Origin: Lentimicrobiaceae bacterium
GTDB lineage: Bacteria > Bacteroidota > Bacteroidia > Bacteroidales > SKPS01
Direction of reading: 5' to 3'
NCBI GenBank assembly: GCA_007119395.1
Contig: SKPS01000231.1
Span: forward strand, 1-9,545
DNA: 9,545 nucleotides
Both the position numbers and the translations under genes were made by a program. This document shows positions 1-7,042 of this stretch, in pieces. How positions within the stretch are numbered: position 1 is the first letter of the stretch; every line of letters starts with the position of its first letter. Under the pieces are notes generated by a model, which saw only the letters and a program-made list of their open reading frames with translations, was not told where the DNA came from and did not search any database.

Positions 1-146
1 GGCATCGCCTCGGGCAAAGGCACTTCACGGTTCACCAGCACAGGATTCACCATCAGCGGCACCACCACCTCCTGGGCCGACAACCACAACGGTGAGAGCA
101 ATACGGTGGCCATAAGGCTCGCTGCAAGCCAACACCTCCTCTTCAT
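1..146 (-). CDS. Secreted protein of unknown function, N-terminal fragment (runs off the left edge)
   Basis: The minus-strand frame opens with ATG at 146-144 and stays open for 48 codons to the window edge. The product starts MKRRCWLAASLMATVLLSPL and continues WLSAQEVVVPL: a basic n-region, a hydrophobic core of about 16 residues and a probable signal-peptidase site after Ala24 (LSA|QEV). It is therefore exported. A purine-rich stretch (GAAGAG) lies about 13-18 bases before the ATG. The gene starts 103 bp after the stop of the PASTA gene on the same strand, and I see no TAnnTTTG box between them, so co-transcription is possible. Large type IX-secreted proteins in this phylum often begin this way, but the sorting domain would be at the missing C-terminus, so that is only a guess. 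Confidence 0.7.
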   Translation of the reverse strand, partial: MKRRCWLAASLMATVLLSPLWLSAQEVVVPLMVNPVLVNREVPLPEAM

Positions 147-249
147 CCGTAAAACAGTTCTCTTCAAATGGGAAACCTGAATGAATATGCAGGGTTTTGT
201 CATTGTTAGTTATTAATATGGTATCTGTTTTATCTTTTCTCTGATGGAT

Positions 250-867
250 TTACTCTGTCAGGTCGTTGCTTCCGTGCCAGATCTCCTCTTCATCCAACTC
301 TTCCAGCTCCTCTTCCTCATCAAATCTTTCATCCACCATCACCTCAATATCTACGGTGGCACCTCTGGGCAGCATCTCTCCACGATCGATTTCACGACCC
401 ATATAGAATGCGCGTTGCAGCAGACCCACAAACTCACCCTTTACCTCAATCACTTCACCCAGCCTGAGACCGTGTGCCTCAAGCTGCGACCTGGCAGATC
501 GCATCGTGTTGCCCAGATCGGGCAAAGGAACCATCTCCTGTTGAGTTGAAATGATGGTAAGATGGATGGTCCGGTTGCGCTTCACTTCGCTGCCGGGTTT
601 AGGCTCCTGATCAATCACAATACCACCCTGACGCGAATTGTCGTATACTGAATCACTCACCACAATGTGAAACATATCACTACCGGCCATTTGCCCGATC
701 TCTGAAGGGAGCATTCCCGAATAGTCAGGAACAACATAACCCGTACCATGCCGTGTGTACACATCAAGCAGTTTCAAACCAACCCAAAAAAGAACGAAAG
801 TGGCGACGACCATCAACACAAGGTGTAATAAAAATCGCTTTGAACGGAGAACATCCTTTATAGCCAT
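250..867 (-). CDS. Membrane-anchored PASTA domain protein
   Basis: The 205-residue product has a short basic N-terminus, one transmembrane helix (about residues 12-34) and an extracytoplasmic region. That region holds two PASTA-like repeats: about 43-108 (YVVPDYSGMLPSEIGQM ... EPKPGSEV) and about 112-178 (VPLPDLGNTMRSARSQLEAH ... LPRGATVDIEV). PASTA domains are known from Ser/Thr kinases and penicillin-binding proteins, where they bind peptidoglycan stems or muropeptides. No kinase or transpeptidase domain is present here; kinase-less PASTA proteins are usual in Bacteroidetes. The C-terminus is very acidic (residues 180-195 are mostly Glu and Asp). The role is probably cell-wall sensing or scaffolding, which is inferred. 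The start at 867 is supported by the helix just after it; an AAGG lies only 1-2 bases before the ATG. A -7 box candidate lies at 931-938, so the gene is probably transcribed separately from the kinase gene upstream. Confidence 0.85.
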   Translation of the reverse strand: MAIKDVLRSKRFLLHLVLMVVATFVLFWVGLKLLDVYTRHGTGYVVPDYSGMLPSEIGQMAGSDMFHIVVSDSVYDNSRQGGIVIDQEPKPGSEVKRNRTIHLTIISTQQEMVPLPDLGNTMRSARSQLEAHGLRLGEVIEVKGEFVGLLQRAFYMGREIDRGEMLPRGATVDIEVMVDERFDEEEELEELDEEEIWHGSNDLTE

Positions 868-930
868 ACCTTATATTTATCACTGCCGGTTTATCATAAC
901 GAACAGGCAGTATATTATTGCATCTGACTG

Positions 931-938
931 CAAAATTA
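931..938 (-). promoter_or_regulatory. Candidate -7 promoter box for the PASTA gene
   Basis: The minus strand reads TAATTTTG, an exact match to the Bacteroidetes -7 consensus TAnnTTTG, about 63 bases before the PASTA start codon. The nearest upstream TTTG (950-953) is only 11 bases away, which is shorter than the usual 17-23, so the -33 element is unclear. The rest of the 141-bp gap (868-1008) shows no obvious terminator for the kinase gene. Confidence 0.4.
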
Positions 939-1008
939 AACATATAAACCAAATGATACACTGCAATTCATCCAAAGCCTCCTGTGGCCAATCGCGGAGC
1001 AGCTTTTT

Positions 1009-2211
1009 CTACGCAGGAAGTGTTATGCTTACCTTCGTCCCTTTTCCGGGCTCACTCACCACATTGATTTCTCCTTGATGGTCATCCACAATTCTTTTCA
1101 CAATGTACAACCCCAGCCCCGTCCCTTTTTCTCCTGTCGTCCCTTTTCTGCTGCTCTTCGTAAATGGGGTAAAGAGGTGTTCAACCTCTGAAGGGGTCAT
1201 CCCGATACCCTCATCACTCACAGAAAGAACCACATGATCATCATGACCCGATAACATCACCCTGATCGTTGAGCCTTTTTTGGAAAACTTGATGGCATTG
1301 CTGAGGAGGTTGTTGATGACCTGTTCCATTCTGCGGTGGTCAAAAGAGACTTTAATGCAATCCGGATCAGAACGAAACGCTGTGTTGATGTTTTTCCGTT
1401 TGGCCAATGGTGCATTGGCTTTAATGACTCTGTTTACAAAAGAGGCCAAATCCCCTTTTTGTGTTTTGATGTGCAAGCTACCCGATTCGATTTGTGAAAC
1501 ATCCAGCAGGTCTTCAATGAGGGTACGCATATATTCTGATGAGGAGTAGATGATAGTCAGGAACTCCCGGTGTTGTTCTGACAGAACACCTTCCGTTTCT
1601 TCGATCAGGAAGTCGGCAAACGACATGATGTTGCTTAGCGGGCTCCTCAGGTCGTGAGCAGCCATTCCGAGAAACTGGTTTTTTATCTGGCTAAGACGTT
1701 CAAGCTCAGCGTTTTTCTTGGCAAGCTCCCGTTGAAGGTTCACCAATTCGTTATTTAGGAGGGAGAACTCTGCCAGTTGATTCTGCTCGTCAGGGGTATT
1801 GGTATCAGTCTCTTTTGTTGCACCCACCTCTTTGAACAACTCCCTTATTTGATTCGCTTGTTCGTTGTTGAGTTGTTGGAGCTGATCTAAAACGTAGAGT
1901 GCTTCGGATGGGCTTGCCGCGCCTATTACCCAGAGCGAATCGTCTAAAGAGATGCCTGTGAAATGAAGTAATTCAGAGTGCCCCAAGAGGTAGATGGCCA
2001 GCTTGATGTCCCATGCAATATGCTTTTGTTTTGATGTAACGATAAAGTCAAGCGCGTTATGGCGGTATTCCGGAGTGACAATTCCGGGCAATGGTCGCCC
2101 AACCGGATCGATTGAGCTGAGGTTTAAATCATCTCTGATCACCTTTTTGATCACCCCATCGAGGGTGCACTCAAGCAAGATCCCTTTGAACTCATGTTGC
2201 AGTTTATCCAT
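1009..2211 (-). CDS. Cytoplasmic sensor histidine kinase with PAS-like N-terminus
   Basis: The 400-residue product has no transmembrane segment. Residues 1-105 form a small mixed alpha/beta region that looks PAS-like (a weak call). Residues 110-178 are predicted coiled coil. The HisKA dimerisation domain carries the phospho-accepting His186 in MAAHDLRSPLSN. The HATPase domain has its N box (NNLLSNAIKFS, 300-310), G1 box (DEGIGM, 333-338), F box (LFTPF, 346-350) and G2 box (GEKGTGLGLYIVKR, 360-373). It should autophosphorylate and pass phosphate to a response regulator; none is encoded in the window, and the protein has no receiver domain. It starts 64 bp after the cobalamin-binding protein on the same strand, with no promoter box in the gap, so it probably belongs to that operon. 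Its likely input is that protein or an internal ligand of the PAS-like region (inference). Confidence 0.9.
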   Translation of the reverse strand: MDKLQHEFKGILLECTLDGVIKKVIRDDLNLSSIDPVGRPLPGIVTPEYRHNALDFIVTSKQKHIAWDIKLAIYLLGHSELLHFTGISLDDSLWVIGAASPSEALYVLDQLQQLNNEQANQIRELFKEVGATKETDTNTPDEQNQLAEFSLLNNELVNLQRELAKKNAELERLSQIKNQFLGMAAHDLRSPLSNIMSFADFLIEETEGVLSEQHREFLTIIYSSSEYMRTLIEDLLDVSQIESGSLHIKTQKGDLASFVNRVIKANAPLAKRKNINTAFRSDPDCIKVSFDHRRMEQVINNLLSNAIKFSKKGSTIRVMLSGHDDHVVLSVSDEGIGMTPSEVEHLFTPFTKSSRKGTTGEKGTGLGLYIVKRIVDDHQGEINVVSEPGKGTKVSITLPA

Positions 2212-2251
2212 TGTTTCTTTTCAGTTTATACATTACTCCATCATCGATCCA

Positions 2252-2275
2252 TCTTAATTGACAATTCTTAATTGA
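2252..2275. repeat. Short direct repeat between the B12-protein and kinase genes
   Basis: TCTTAATTGA occurs at 2252-2261 and again at 2266-2275, followed by the palindrome ATTGATCAAT (2271-2280), which overlaps the stop codon of the cobalamin-binding gene. AT-rich TTAATTG-type repeats are common spacer material in Bacteroidetes, so this may be neutral. No protein or RNA function can be assigned. Confidence 0.5.
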
Positions 2276-3343
2276 TCAATGTTTCGTATCTCTGATTCTT
2301 GTTGCCAGGGTGACTGCAGTTTGGGCGTTGGGTGCGTATCCGTCGGCGCCATACTGTTTCCAGCTGTTGTTGTTGCTCTGATTGAATGCATTGCCTCCAA
2401 CCAGCACAACTACAGAAGAGGTTGTGTTATTGTTGCGAAGGGTGTCAATGGTTTCTCGGAGCAAAGGACGGTGATAAGGCATGGATACCGACAGACCTAC
2501 GAGGTCGGCTCCTCGCTCTTCCACTGTTCGAACAATACTGGTAGAAGGTGTGTTGGCTCCCAGGTACCAGGTATCCCATCCCTCCATTTCGAAAAAATCT
2601 GAAACCATTCTCATGCCAATTTCGTGTAGCTCACCACCAATGCAGGCGCCAACCATTTTGTGTCCCGTTCTCGGAGTATCAAATACATATGGATAAAGTT
2701 GTGACATGATCGTTTGTGTAGCTGCAGAACAGAAATGCTCTGTTGCCACACTGATCTTGTTCATCAGCCACAGCCTCCCAATCTCATACTGCGACACCTG
2801 AAACAGGTCCAGGTAGATCTCTTTGATGGGGATACCCGATTCAACAGCGTTCATCACAAGCCTGGATGCTTCGCGGCGATTTCCTGATATCAAAAAAGCA
2901 GTGTACTTTGCCGCCAGTTGCCCCATGGGGGTCGACTCATCAATAAAACTTTCCGGCTCCCCAACCTCAACCTCCATTTGTCGTTTTCCGGCTTCCAGCA
3001 CCGGTTTAAACAACGGGGAGTACTCAGGCGGCAACAGGCTGTGCATGGCACTACCCATGCAATCAAGTGTTTGTAACATCACCCGGTCAGAAAAATTCAA
3101 TCCACGGAACAATTGTTTGACCCAACTGATATAACTCTTAAACACATCCGTATCATCTGACACCACCGCTTCAACGAGAAAGGGCAAATGGTATTCCACA
3201 TCGCGCACGCTCAAACGTCGCCCTTCATCACCAAACCTCTTCCAATATTCTGGATCGGCTTGGTATTGAAGCTCAACAGCCTGCTCCGCAATGGCTCTTA
3301 ATTTTTCCGTTATCAAATCACGAAATTGATCCTGCAACTCCAT
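2276..3343 (-). CDS. CarH-like cobalamin-binding protein without DNA-binding domain; candidate B12 photoreceptor
   Basis: The 355-residue product has three parts. Residues 1-130 are helical and unassigned. Residues about 135-222 form a helical cap that includes W192-x9-E202-H203 (LWLMNKISVATEHF), the W-x9-EH signature of CarH/LitR photoreceptors, where Trp, Glu and His pack over adenosylcobalamin. Residues about 228-350 are the Rossmann-type B12 domain, with E238-L-H240-E-I-G243 (the DxHxxG motif with Glu for Asp; His240 would ligate cobalt), LGANTPS (261-267), LSVS (284-287) and VGGNAF (315-320). There is no MerR helix-turn-helix and no methyltransferase domain. The residue after Trp192 is Leu, whereas Thermus CarH has the light-state ligand His there. 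The ATG at 3343 is preferred: it leaves a 34-bp gap after the radical SAM gene, while the ATG at 3442 would overlap that gene and add a 33-residue Lys/Arg-rich tail. The likely partner is the downstream kinase. B12 binding is very likely; light sensing is inferred. Confidence 0.88.
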   Translation of the reverse strand: MELQDQFRDLITEKLRAIAEQAVELQYQADPEYWKRFGDEGRRLSVRDVEYHLPFLVEAVVSDDTDVFKSYISWVKQLFRGLNFSDRVMLQTLDCMGSAMHSLLPPEYSPLFKPVLEAGKRQMEVEVGEPESFIDESTPMGQLAAKYTAFLISGNRREASRLVMNAVESGIPIKEIYLDLFQVSQYEIGRLWLMNKISVATEHFCSAATQTIMSQLYPYVFDTPRTGHKMVGACIGGELHEIGMRMVSDFFEMEGWDTWYLGANTPSTSIVRTVEERGADLVGLSVSMPYHRPLLRETIDTLRNNNTTSSVVVLVGGNAFNQSNNNSWKQYGADGYAPNAQTAVTLATRIRDTKH

Positions 3344-3377
3344 ATCTCTGTTTGTTTTATTCTTTTTTCGTTTGCGG

Positions 3378-4682
3378 TCAGGCTTTTTCTGCGATGTGTT
3401 GTGCAAACAGTACCGACAGGTTTCCTGCCCAGAAGGCTCCATCCGGTGTTACTCGCAGGGTGTCGCCATCGTGTGTAATCAAGCCTGTATCAAGCAGCAT
3501 GCTGAACACCTCACCAAACAGAGGTTTCAGCAGTTCTATCTCTTGTTGGGTAATGCCATGGGATTCGGAGAGCTTAAACACAGGTTGGTATTTCGCCACA
3601 TTGGGGTGGTATTGAACGCACCGCTCGATGGTGCCCTTCTCGTGCGATGCGTTGTCAACCCACTCTCTGAGGCGGCGGTTGTGGAGGTAGCCATACGAGG
3701 CGATTCTGCCTCCTGCGGAGGGTCCAACGGCAAGGATATCTTGTTGTAAACCAAGCATTTGCACATACCGTGCCCGGCCGTTTTGTGCATCTCCGTATTG
3801 CACCGGAGTAAACCGGGTCCATCCGGGCAACGCCCTGATAAATGCATCAGCATGCATGTACAGTGTGTATTCTGCTTTCAGCTTCTCCTGAGTGACCAGC
3901 TTGTCATCCCCTTTGATCAAAGGGTAGAGGCTGAGCCCGGTTACCGGCAGGGATGCCATCGTGAGCAGATCGTCATGAAGGATCTCCCGGGAGTGCCCTT
4001 CTAAGGTGTAGATGAGGTCTATGGCTATATTCCGGATGCCTGAAGAGGTTAGTTTCTGCAGCATTTCAACTACTTCCTCCTTCGAGGAGCGGCGGCCATG
4101 CCGACGGCGCAATGAGGTGTCAAAGGTTTGTACCCCAAAGCTCACCCTGTTCACCCCGATGCCCGGTAAAACAGACCACACCTCATCATTCATCGCTGTA
4201 AGGGTTGACTCAACGGTGATCTCACAATCGTCAGCAATGGGGATCAGCTTGCGGATGCCAGATACAAGGTAGGCAAAGGTTTCCGGTGGAAGCACAGTGG
4301 GTGTGCCACCACCCAGATAGATCGCATCAAATGGGGCAGCCTGAATCCATGCGCTCTCAGCCAACTTCTCAAGCTGACGCATCAACAACGTGGTGTATTG
4401 TATCAGATCGCCCTGAGAAGCATCATCATAACAAGTGTACATGCAAAAGGTACACCGCCGGTCACAATAGGGGATGTGTATATACAAACCGCGAGATCCG
4501 GAAATGGCATCACTGCCTGTTTGTATTGTGTCAAAAAGATCATCCCCCTGCACAACTTCTATGGTGGAAGGAAGTGCCATCGTCGCAACCCGTGGATTAC
4601 GTATACGATATGGAAATAGCGATTCAGGCTGTGCAGAACCACTCTCTGCATACCCCACCAAAAAATCCAACATCTTGTCCAT
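3378..4682 (-). CDS. HemN/ChuW-type radical SAM protein (coproporphyrinogen oxidase family)
   Basis: The 434-residue product carries the radical SAM cluster motif C73-x3-C77-x2-C80 in YIHIPYCDRRCTFC, with an extra Cys84 four residues later. GGGTP (124-128) is the SAM-binding glycine motif, and SFGVQTF (181-187) is typical of the HemN/HemW/ChuW superfamily. The distal AVGPSAGG (318-325) and the length recall the ChuW/HutW haem-degrading branch more than HemW, but this is a family-level impression. The substrate is probably a porphyrin or haem, in the cytoplasm. The frame extends upstream to a TTG at 4727; the ATG at 4682 is preferred because the extra 15 residues look unrelated to the family. 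It is the first gene of the apparent operon with the cobalamin-binding protein and the histidine kinase, which suggests control of, or response to, tetrapyrrole or light status (inference). A true HemN or HemW would normally be elsewhere in the genome. Confidence 0.85.
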   Translation of the reverse strand: MDKMLDFLVGYAESGSAQPESLFPYRIRNPRVATMALPSTIEVVQGDDLFDTIQTGSDAISGSRGLYIHIPYCDRRCTFCMYTCYDDASQGDLIQYTTLLMRQLEKLAESAWIQAAPFDAIYLGGGTPTVLPPETFAYLVSGIRKLIPIADDCEITVESTLTAMNDEVWSVLPGIGVNRVSFGVQTFDTSLRRRHGRRSSKEEVVEMLQKLTSSGIRNIAIDLIYTLEGHSREILHDDLLTMASLPVTGLSLYPLIKGDDKLVTQEKLKAEYTLYMHADAFIRALPGWTRFTPVQYGDAQNGRARYVQMLGLQQDILAVGPSAGGRIASYGYLHNRRLREWVDNASHEKGTIERCVQYHPNVAKYQPVFKLSESHGITQQEIELLKPLFGEVFSMLLDTGLITHDGDTLRVTPDGAFWAGNLSVLFAQHIAEKA

Positions 4683-4775
4683 AAGCACTCTGTCTTTCAG
4701 TTTATACCAACCACAACACCCGGCCAATCATCGTCTGCTTAAGCAATCGAGATGAAAACCGGGGAATGACCTCTG

Positions 4776-4809
4776 CAAAGGTACAGCCCAAAAATATGCA
4801 TTTTTCAAA
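4776..4809 (-). promoter_or_regulatory. Candidate promoter of the radical SAM - B12 - kinase operon
   Basis: On the minus strand TACCTTTG (4783-4776) matches TAnnTTTG exactly, and TTTG (4809-4806) lies 22 bases upstream, within the 17-23 spacing known for this phylum. Transcription would start near 4769, giving a leader of about 85 bases before the ATG at 4682. The leader excludes most of the alternative TTG-initiated extension only if the ATG is used. Confidence 0.6.
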
Positions 4810-4878
4810 TTCTTTACCCTCAAAATGAAAAAAATTGAACGGTGCTTAATGAGTGGTTCGTTTTTCTGCTAGTTTTCT

Positions 4879-4886
4879 TACTTTTG
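4879..4886 (+). promoter_or_regulatory. Candidate -7 box of the O-antigen ligase-like gene
   Basis: TACTTTTG matches TAnnTTTG. The -33 position is poor (TTCG at 4857-4860, 18 bases upstream). A start near 4893 would give a leader of about 120 bases, which contains the perfect palindrome GGTTGCAACC (4920-4929), a possible operator. Together with the promoter at 4776-4809 it makes the 332-bp gap 4683-5014 a divergent control region; I see no gene in it. Confidence 0.45.
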
Positions 4887-5014
4887 TTGATCAGTAAACA
4901 CGCTGTACAGGGTCACAATGGTTGCAACCTTGGAAGAGGGTTCGCTAACGGGGAGGTTGACCTTGTAAATACATGGCAATCTGCCAATTCAAACTGAACT
5001 AAAGTTGTTCCACT

Positions 5015-6988
5015 ATGAAGAAACAAAAGATCCGGGATCGAAAGAAGAGCAAAAAGGTGCAGAAACCTGATAACAATCTGGTGTTTTACCTTTTTACGGG
5101 ATTTTTGATCTTTTTTATTCCGCTGTTTCATTACAAGCCTGCCATGGACATCACCCTGATGCCCCGTACTTTGGCGCTGAGTATTTTCCTGTTGGGCTTC
5201 TCGTTGTGGTTTTTACACAAGCGCCAGTTTCACCGTTTTGATTTTCGTGCTTTGCGGGCACCACTCGTTCCCATTACGCTGCTTTATCTGTTGATGACCA
5301 TTTTTTCAGTTGTTTGGGCCATTAATCACAGGGAGAGTTTCTTCGACATGGTGCGCACCAACCTGTTTCTCATCGTGATGGTATATGCTGCGGTGATTTT
5401 TATCACCGTTCCGGAATGGCAAACCAGGATCCCCAAAATGGTGATTTTTGCAGCGCTTGTGGCCTTTGTTATTGGAATGGTGCAATACTATGAGCAGGTT
5501 TTTCTCACCGGGGGAGCGGATCTCCCGGATGGCAGGGAAGCGATCTATGGCGTGATCGGTGTGATGTCGCATAAAAATGAGTTTTCGAACCAGTTGATGA
5601 TGATGCTCCCTTTTCTGGGATACGGTATTTACGCCTTCCGTGGGCGTTGGCGCAACGCTTCCATTGTGACTACGCTGCTGGTGATATTGCTTATTCTGAT
5701 ATTGCGTACCCGCGCGGTGTGGGTAGGGGTTGCCATGGGTGGTTTTGTAACGTTTACCATCATGGTGATATCAGCCCACAGGATCAACTTGCACCGATAT
5801 GCTCGTATTGGAATGGCTGTGCTGCTTGTGGCCGGCATCGCCGGTGCGATAACGATCAGGGCCATGCCTGAACGCCCCGACGATTTCTCGATGATGGGAA
5901 GGCTGAAAAACATCACCAACCCAACCTCTCATCACAATATTCACCGTATCAACGTGTGGAAGGCAACCATGGATATGATCAATGAACACCCCATCAAAGG
6001 AGTGGGAGCCGGTAACTGGCAAATGCTCATCGCACCTTACTGCAAAGGGATGTTCAGCTCCATGTCGGCGCTCAACTGGGGTAGGCCACACAACGACTTT
6101 CTCTGGGTATGGGCCGAAAAAGGGATTTTCGGACTGCTGCTCTTCCTGGCCATATTCGTCTTTGCCTTTATAATGCTCTTCCAGGTGTTCTTCTACAGTC
6201 CGCATGTGAAAGACAGGGTGCTCGCCCTGCTGATCGCGGCCGGTATCATCGGCTACTTTGGCATCTCGTTTTTCTCATTCCCCTACGAAAGGATCAACCA
6301 TACAATGTACCTGGCGTTGTTTTTTGCGGCTGCCATCGCCTTAAGAAACAGATACAAACCCTGGAAGCCGCTCAACCCCAACAGGAAGGTGCTGCTGGCC
6401 ATCGTATTGCTAACAACAACTTTCGGCATCGTGTATGGCTACCACTCTGTTAGAATGGAGGTGCACATGAAAAAGACCATCAGCCTTGAAAACGCCGGCA
6501 GGTTTGAAGAAGCCATCGAAAGTGCTTACCGCTCCATGAACCCGTTTCGTAGCCTCAACCCCATGGCATACCCACCTGAATATTATGTGGCCAAAAACGA
6601 TTTCGAGATTGGGAAAGTGTTGCGTGAGCAAGGAAACGAAGAGGCTGCTTTGCGTCGCTTTGACGAGGCTCTGCAAGGGTATAAGAGAACCCTGGAACTG
6701 TTCCCCGACAACCTGTGGGCCGTTAGCAGAAAAGGGTTGGTGTACAATGAGCTGGGTGACCACGCCAGCATGATCGAATGTCTGAAGCATATCCTGGAAA
6801 TTGTACCAGCCATGCGACGGGAGCGACTGGCCAAGGCCAGCGCATACTACCACCTGGGGGAATACCAGAAAGCAATTGATACTTTTAAGTCGGTCAGTAG
6901 ATGGGAGAGAGATGATCAGATTGTGCAGAACATCGAGGCCTTGAAACAACTGATCGAAGAAGCGGAAGAAGAGGAGGGTGTGGAATAA
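5015..6988 (+). CDS. O-antigen ligase/Wzy-type polysaccharide membrane protein with C-terminal TPRs
   Basis: The 657-residue product starts with a very basic cytoplasmic tail (residues 1-19, mostly Lys and Arg). About twelve hydrophobic segments follow between residues 22 and 477. Residues about 215-385 resemble the Wzy_C/O-antigen ligase domain: the Arg-rich RTRAVWVG (231-238), the large periplasmic loop containing NEHPIKGVGAGNW (323-335), and GRPHNDFLWVWAEKG (356-370), with the His-Asn pair at 359-360 typical of the family. Residues about 480-655 form a soluble tail of TPR-like helices (for example GNEEAALRRFDEAL, 540-553, and LGEYQKAIDTF, 614-624), ending in an acidic run. Proteins of this family join or polymerise lipid-linked glycans at the outer face of the inner membrane, as WaaL does with O antigen and PglL with proteins. 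No glycosyltransferase genes lie beside it, so the substrate cannot be told from context. It is followed after 54 bp by psd. Confidence 0.85.
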   Translation: MKKQKIRDRKKSKKVQKPDNNLVFYLFTGFLIFFIPLFHYKPAMDITLMPRTLALSIFLLGFSLWFLHKRQFHRFDFRALRAPLVPITLLYLLMTIFSVVWAINHRESFFDMVRTNLFLIVMVYAAVIFITVPEWQTRIPKMVIFAALVAFVIGMVQYYEQVFLTGGADLPDGREAIYGVIGVMSHKNEFSNQLMMMLPFLGYGIYAFRGRWRNASIVTTLLVILLILILRTRAVWVGVAMGGFVTFTIMVISAHRINLHRYARIGMAVLLVAGIAGAITIRAMPERPDDFSMMGRLKNITNPTSHHNIHRINVWKATMDMINEHPIKGVGAGNWQMLIAPYCKGMFSSMSALNWGRPHNDFLWVWAEKGIFGLLLFLAIFVFAFIMLFQVFFYSPHVKDRVLALLIAAGIIGYFGISFFSFPYERINHTMYLALFFAAAIALRNRYKPWKPLNPNRKVLLAIVLLTTTFGIVYGYHSVRMEVHMKKTISLENAGRFEEAIESAYRSMNPFRSLNPMAYPPEYYVAKNDFEIGKVLREQGNEEAALRRFDEALQGYKRTLELFPDNLWAVSRKGLVYNELGDHASMIECLKHILEIVPAMRRERLAKASAYYHLGEYQKAIDTFKSVSRWERDDQIVQNIEALKQLIEEAEEEEGVE

Positions 6989-7042
6989 AACAACAGTCTG
7001 TAGTAATATTATGATATTTGCCTTCTCAATCAAGGTTACATC

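Noticed and set aside
1280..1549. Plus-strand 89-codon frame inside the kinase gene
   Set aside because: It is antisense to the conserved HATPase and HisKA coding region and has no promoter or family match.
2276..3343. Corrinoid methyltransferase partner (MtbC/MetH-like)
   Set aside because: The B12 domain could suit it, but no methyltransferase or activation gene is adjacent, the W-x9-EH motif points to adenosylcobalamin sensing, and a kinase follows.
3344..3442. Upstream ATG start of the B12 protein at 3442
   Set aside because: It would overlap the radical SAM gene by 65 bases and add a Lys/Arg-rich 33-residue segment unlike the rest. The ATG at 3343 gives normal operon spacing.
4683..4727. 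TTG start of the radical SAM protein at 4727
   Set aside because: A weak start codon and an extra MAGCCGWYKLKDRVL segment without family support; the ATG at 4682 fits better.
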